From assembly GCA_019670725.1 (NCBI GenBank), contig AP024629.1:1550001-1614000 (forward strand): DNA of 64,000 nt. The letters run 5' to 3'. A program made the translations under genes and the position numbers. Positions 61,799 through 64,000 of the stretch are shown piece after piece (the stretch's first letter is position 1; every line of letters begins with the position of its first letter). This DNA comes from Alphaproteobacteria bacterium SO-S41. Lineage in GTDB: Bacteria > Pseudomonadota > Alphaproteobacteria > Micropepsales > Micropepsaceae. The notes under the pieces are model-generated. The model saw nothing but the letters and a program-made list of their open reading frames with translations, did no database searches and was not told the origin of the DNA.

Positions 61799-64000
61799 AT
61801 GAACATGTCGTCACGCGGCTGCGCTGCGCGTTCGGTGCTGAAGCTGCTGCTGCTTTCGACGGCGCTGGCCGCGCCGGCCTTCGCGCAGGATACGGCGCCC
61901 GCAACGACGGAGGCCGCTTCATCGGGGGATGAGGAAATCGTCGTCACCGCGCAGCGCCGCAAGGAGGCGGTGAACTCGGTCGGCATGGCGGTGCAGGCCT
62001 TTACCGGCGAGACGCTGAAGGAGCTGCGGGTCAACAACGTGCAGGACCTTTCGACAGTCGCGCCGAGCTTCAGCGTGTCGCGGTCGTATCAAGGCGTGCC
62101 GATCTTCACGCTGCGCGGCATCGGCTTCAACACGATCAATCTCGCGGCGACCTCGACGGTCGGCACCTATTACGACGAGGTCGCGTATGCGTTCCCGTTC
62201 ATGCTGACCGGCCCGATCTTCGACCTGCAGCGCGTCGAGGTGCTGAAGGGGCCGCAGGGCACGCTCTATGGCCGCAACACGACGGGCGGCCTGATCGACT
62301 TCATCACCAACAAGCCGAGCGACGAGGCGGCTGGCTCGCTGACCGCGGAGGTCGGCAATTTCGGAACGTATAACGCAGAGGGCTATGTCACCGGCGCGCT
62401 GGCCGACAACCTGCAGGGGCGGCTGTCGTTCCGCACCGAGGATTCGACGGAAGGCTGGCAGGAGAGCAGCACGCGGCCCGGCGACAAGCTGGGCGAGGTG
62501 CATCGCTACGGCGCGCGGGGCGAACTCGCGTGGCAGGCGAGCGACAAGCTGACCTTCGACTTCTCGCTCTCGGGCTGGATCAACAAGTCGGACAGCCTCG
62601 CGGGACAGGCAATCGGCTTCACGCCGGCGACCAATCCGGCGAATGGCGGGGCGACGAGCCTCTTCAACGCGCCGGGGATTCCGGCCTTCATCGCGGGGCA
62701 TAATCCGGGGGCGGATGGTCTGGGTGATGCGAACTGGAACAATCGCACCGCGGACTGGGCGCCCTATGCGGTGCGGGCGACCGACATTGGGACGGGTCTT
62801 GGCCTGCCCGGGCCGCTGCGCGAGGATAATCGCTTCTGGGCGGCGTCGCTGACCACGCGGTATGACATTTCCGACACGCTGCGCTTCGTCGCGCTGACCG
62901 GCTATCAGGACCTGACACGCGACGCGTTGTTCGACTGGAGCGGCGCGCCGGCCAATATCCTGGCGCAGGATGCGCACGGCACCGTGCGGTCGTTCTCGCA
63001 GGAAATTCGGTTCGAGGGCGAGTCGGGCGCCGTGAACTGGCTGGTCGGCGCCTATTACGGCAACGACAAGGTGCTGGATTCCAACCGCACGCTGCTGGGC
63101 GACAACGCCAATTCGAATCTGCTGAGCACCATCACCTATCTATTGCAGATCGGCGCGGCACCGGCGCCGTTCAATATCGGCTTTCCCTTCAATCCCGGCG
63201 GCTACACGCCGGCGCAGTCGCTGGCGGCATTCCGCACCTATGAGGATATCGGCAATCTCGACGCCGATACGTGGAGCGTGTTCGGCAATGCCGACTGGCA
63301 GATCAGCGATCAGTTCAAGGTGACCGCGGGCCTGCGCTACACCGAGGACAGCCACGATTTCAACGGCTGCTCGCGCGACTTCAACGGCAACATGTTGCCG
63401 AACGTGAACACGTTCAACCAGCTCGCCTTCCTGCTGTCGCAGGGCAAGCCGCTGGACCTCATCTCGCAGGGCGAGTGCGTCACCTTCCACCCGGATACGG
63501 CCACGTTCGGCGAGGTGCGCCACACGCTGACCGAGGACAATGTCGCCTGGCGCGTGGTTGCGAACTGGACGCCGGAGGAGGGCATCCTCGTCTATGCCTC
63601 GATTTCGCAAGGCGCGAAGGTGGGTACGACGCCGATCAATGCGGCGAACGTCTCGACGCAGGAACTGCCGGCGAAGCAGGAAATCCTGCTGGCCTATGAA
63701 GCGGGCGTGAAGGCGAAGCTGGCCGGCGGCAAGGTGCAGCTCAATGCGTCGGTCTTCTACTACGACTACACCGACAAGCAGTTGAGCGTGTACTTCAAGG
63801 ACCCGATCTACACGGCGCTGGCGCGGCTGGACAATATTCCGGAATCGAACGCCTGGGGCATCGATGCGGACCTGACGTGGCGCATCACCGACGGGCTGAC
63901 AGCGATCGCTTCGGCGACGTACCTGAACACCGAGATCGTCGGTTACAACGGCATCAACGCGGCGGGGCAGAACCAGCTCTATGACGGCGTGTCGTTCCCG
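61799..64000 (+). CDS. TonB-dependent receptor, N-terminal and most of the barrel (runs off the window)
   Basis: The ATG at 61799 opens a frame that stays open for 734 codons to the window edge. There is a signal peptide (VLKLLLLSTALAAPAFAQ), a TonB box region (EEIVVTAQRRKE), the plug domain (LRVNNVQDLSTVAPSF, RVEVLKGPQGTLYGRNTTGGLIDF), and a beta-barrel with repeated aromatic strand ends (for example QEIRFEGES, LRYTEDS, GLTAIASATYLN). It imports a large or scarce solute across the outer membrane using TonB energy; the ligand is unknown. AGGA lies before the ATG. It is downstream of the ftsH terminator. Confidence 0.92.
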   Translation, partial: MNMSSRGCAARSVLKLLLLSTALAAPAFAQDTAPATTEAASSGDEEIVVTAQRRKEAVNSVGMAVQAFTGETLKELRVNNVQDLSTVAPSFSVSRSYQGVPIFTLRGIGFNTINLAATSTVGTYYDEVAYAFPFMLTGPIFDLQRVEVLKGPQGTLYGRNTTGGLIDFITNKPSDEAAGSLTAEVGNFGTYNAEGYVTGALADNLQGRLSFRTEDSTEGWQESSTRPGDKLGEVHRYGARGELAWQASDKLTFDFSLSGWINKSDSLAGQAIGFTPATNPANGGATSLFNAPGIPAFIAGHNPGADGLGDANWNNRTADWAPYAVRATDIGTGLGLPGPLREDNRFWAASLTTRYDISDTLRFVALTGYQDLTRDALFDWSGAPANILAQDAHGTVRSFSQEIRFEGESGAVNWLVGAYYGNDKVLDSNRTLLGDNANSNLLSTITYLLQIGAAPAPFNIGFPFNPGGYTPAQSLAAFRTYEDIGNLDADTWSVFGNADWQISDQFKVTAGLRYTEDSHDFNGCSRDFNGNMLPNVNTFNQLAFLLSQGKPLDLISQGECVTFHPDTATFGEVRHTLTEDNVAWRVVANWTPEEGILVYASISQGAKVGTTPINAANVSTQELPAKQEILLAYEAGVKAKLAGGKVQLNASVFYYDYTDKQLSVYFKDPIYTALARLDNIPESNAWGIDADLTWRITDGLTAIASATYLNTEIVGYNGINAAGQNQLYDGVSFP

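Noticed and set aside
61614-61802. 62-codon frame between ftsH and the TonB receptor
   Set aside because: No ribosome site or family; it runs into the receptor start in another frame.

Overview
The window is a GC-rich, gene-dense chromosomal segment of an alphaproteobacterium. Lineage markers are a GapR/DUF2312 protein, a COQ9 protein, an aa3-type cytochrome oxidase subunit IV gene leading into a three-part pnt operon, and holdfast-anchor genes hfaA-hfaB. The hfa genes point to a stalked or attached lineage of the Caulobacterales type or a relative. Many genes use GTG or TTG starts and overlap by 1-14 nt. I saw no rRNA, tRNA, CRISPR array, integrase, transposase or prophage block, so this is core chromosome with some accessory insertions.

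Layout. 1-2.1 kb (minus): a truncated secreted protein gene, then hfaB and hfaA. Both transcription units are preceded by near-perfect sigma-54 (-24/-12) promoters. 2.3-3.6 kb: a thioredoxin-fold isomerase and a rhomboid protease. 3.8-12.3 kb: one eight-gene polysaccharide operon (manC, AGE-family isomerase, large glycosyltransferase, rfbC-rfbB-rfbD-rfbA, and a protein made of ~37-residue repeats). 12.4-17.4 kb: gapR, a DUF3108 protein, ugd, a UDP-xylose synthase and a sigma-54 response regulator of the TacA type. 17.7-18.5 kb: a conspicuously AT-rich ABC-2 export permease with no ATPase beside it. 18.5-30.7 kb: pepF, an ABC1 kinase, thioesterases, hydrolases, galU, a double-PilZ protein, a glycosyltransferase and galE. 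30.8-34.7 kb: coxIV, pntA1-pntA2-(small membrane protein)-pntB and a GNAT gene. 35.4-40.2 kb: two proteins joining a peptidoglycan-binding domain to a cysteine-hydrolase-like domain, flanking an ABC exporter, rpsU and two small DUF465 genes. 40.2-45.5 kb: a diguanylate cyclase, purEK, a PaiB-like protein, COQ9 and def. 45.5-50.4 kb: an adenylate cyclase and fatty-acid-type enzymes. 50.4-57.4 kb: GNAT, PQQ sugar dehydrogenase, OmpA protein, a hydrolase gene broken by one stop codon, a superinfection-immunity-like protein and an acyl-CoA synthetase. 57.5-64 kb: cpoB, tilS, ftsH and a truncated TonB-dependent receptor.

How it fits together. The dominant theme is surface attachment. Sugar-nucleotide routes (GDP-mannose, dTDP-rhamnose, UDP-glucose, UDP-galactose, UDP-glucuronate, UDP-xylose) feed glycosyltransferases and an exporter. 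Two c-di-GMP proteins (an intact GGDEF with its I-site, and a double PilZ) and a sigma-54 activator are available to regulate it. The sigma-54 promoters in front of the holdfast-anchor operon and the neighbouring secreted protein, together with a TacA-like activator about 14 kb away, are the strongest regulatory signal. The pair of peptidoglycan-binding/cysteine-hydrolase fusions, one resembling clan CD (caspase/DUF4347-like) enzymes, is the most plausible little-described protein system.
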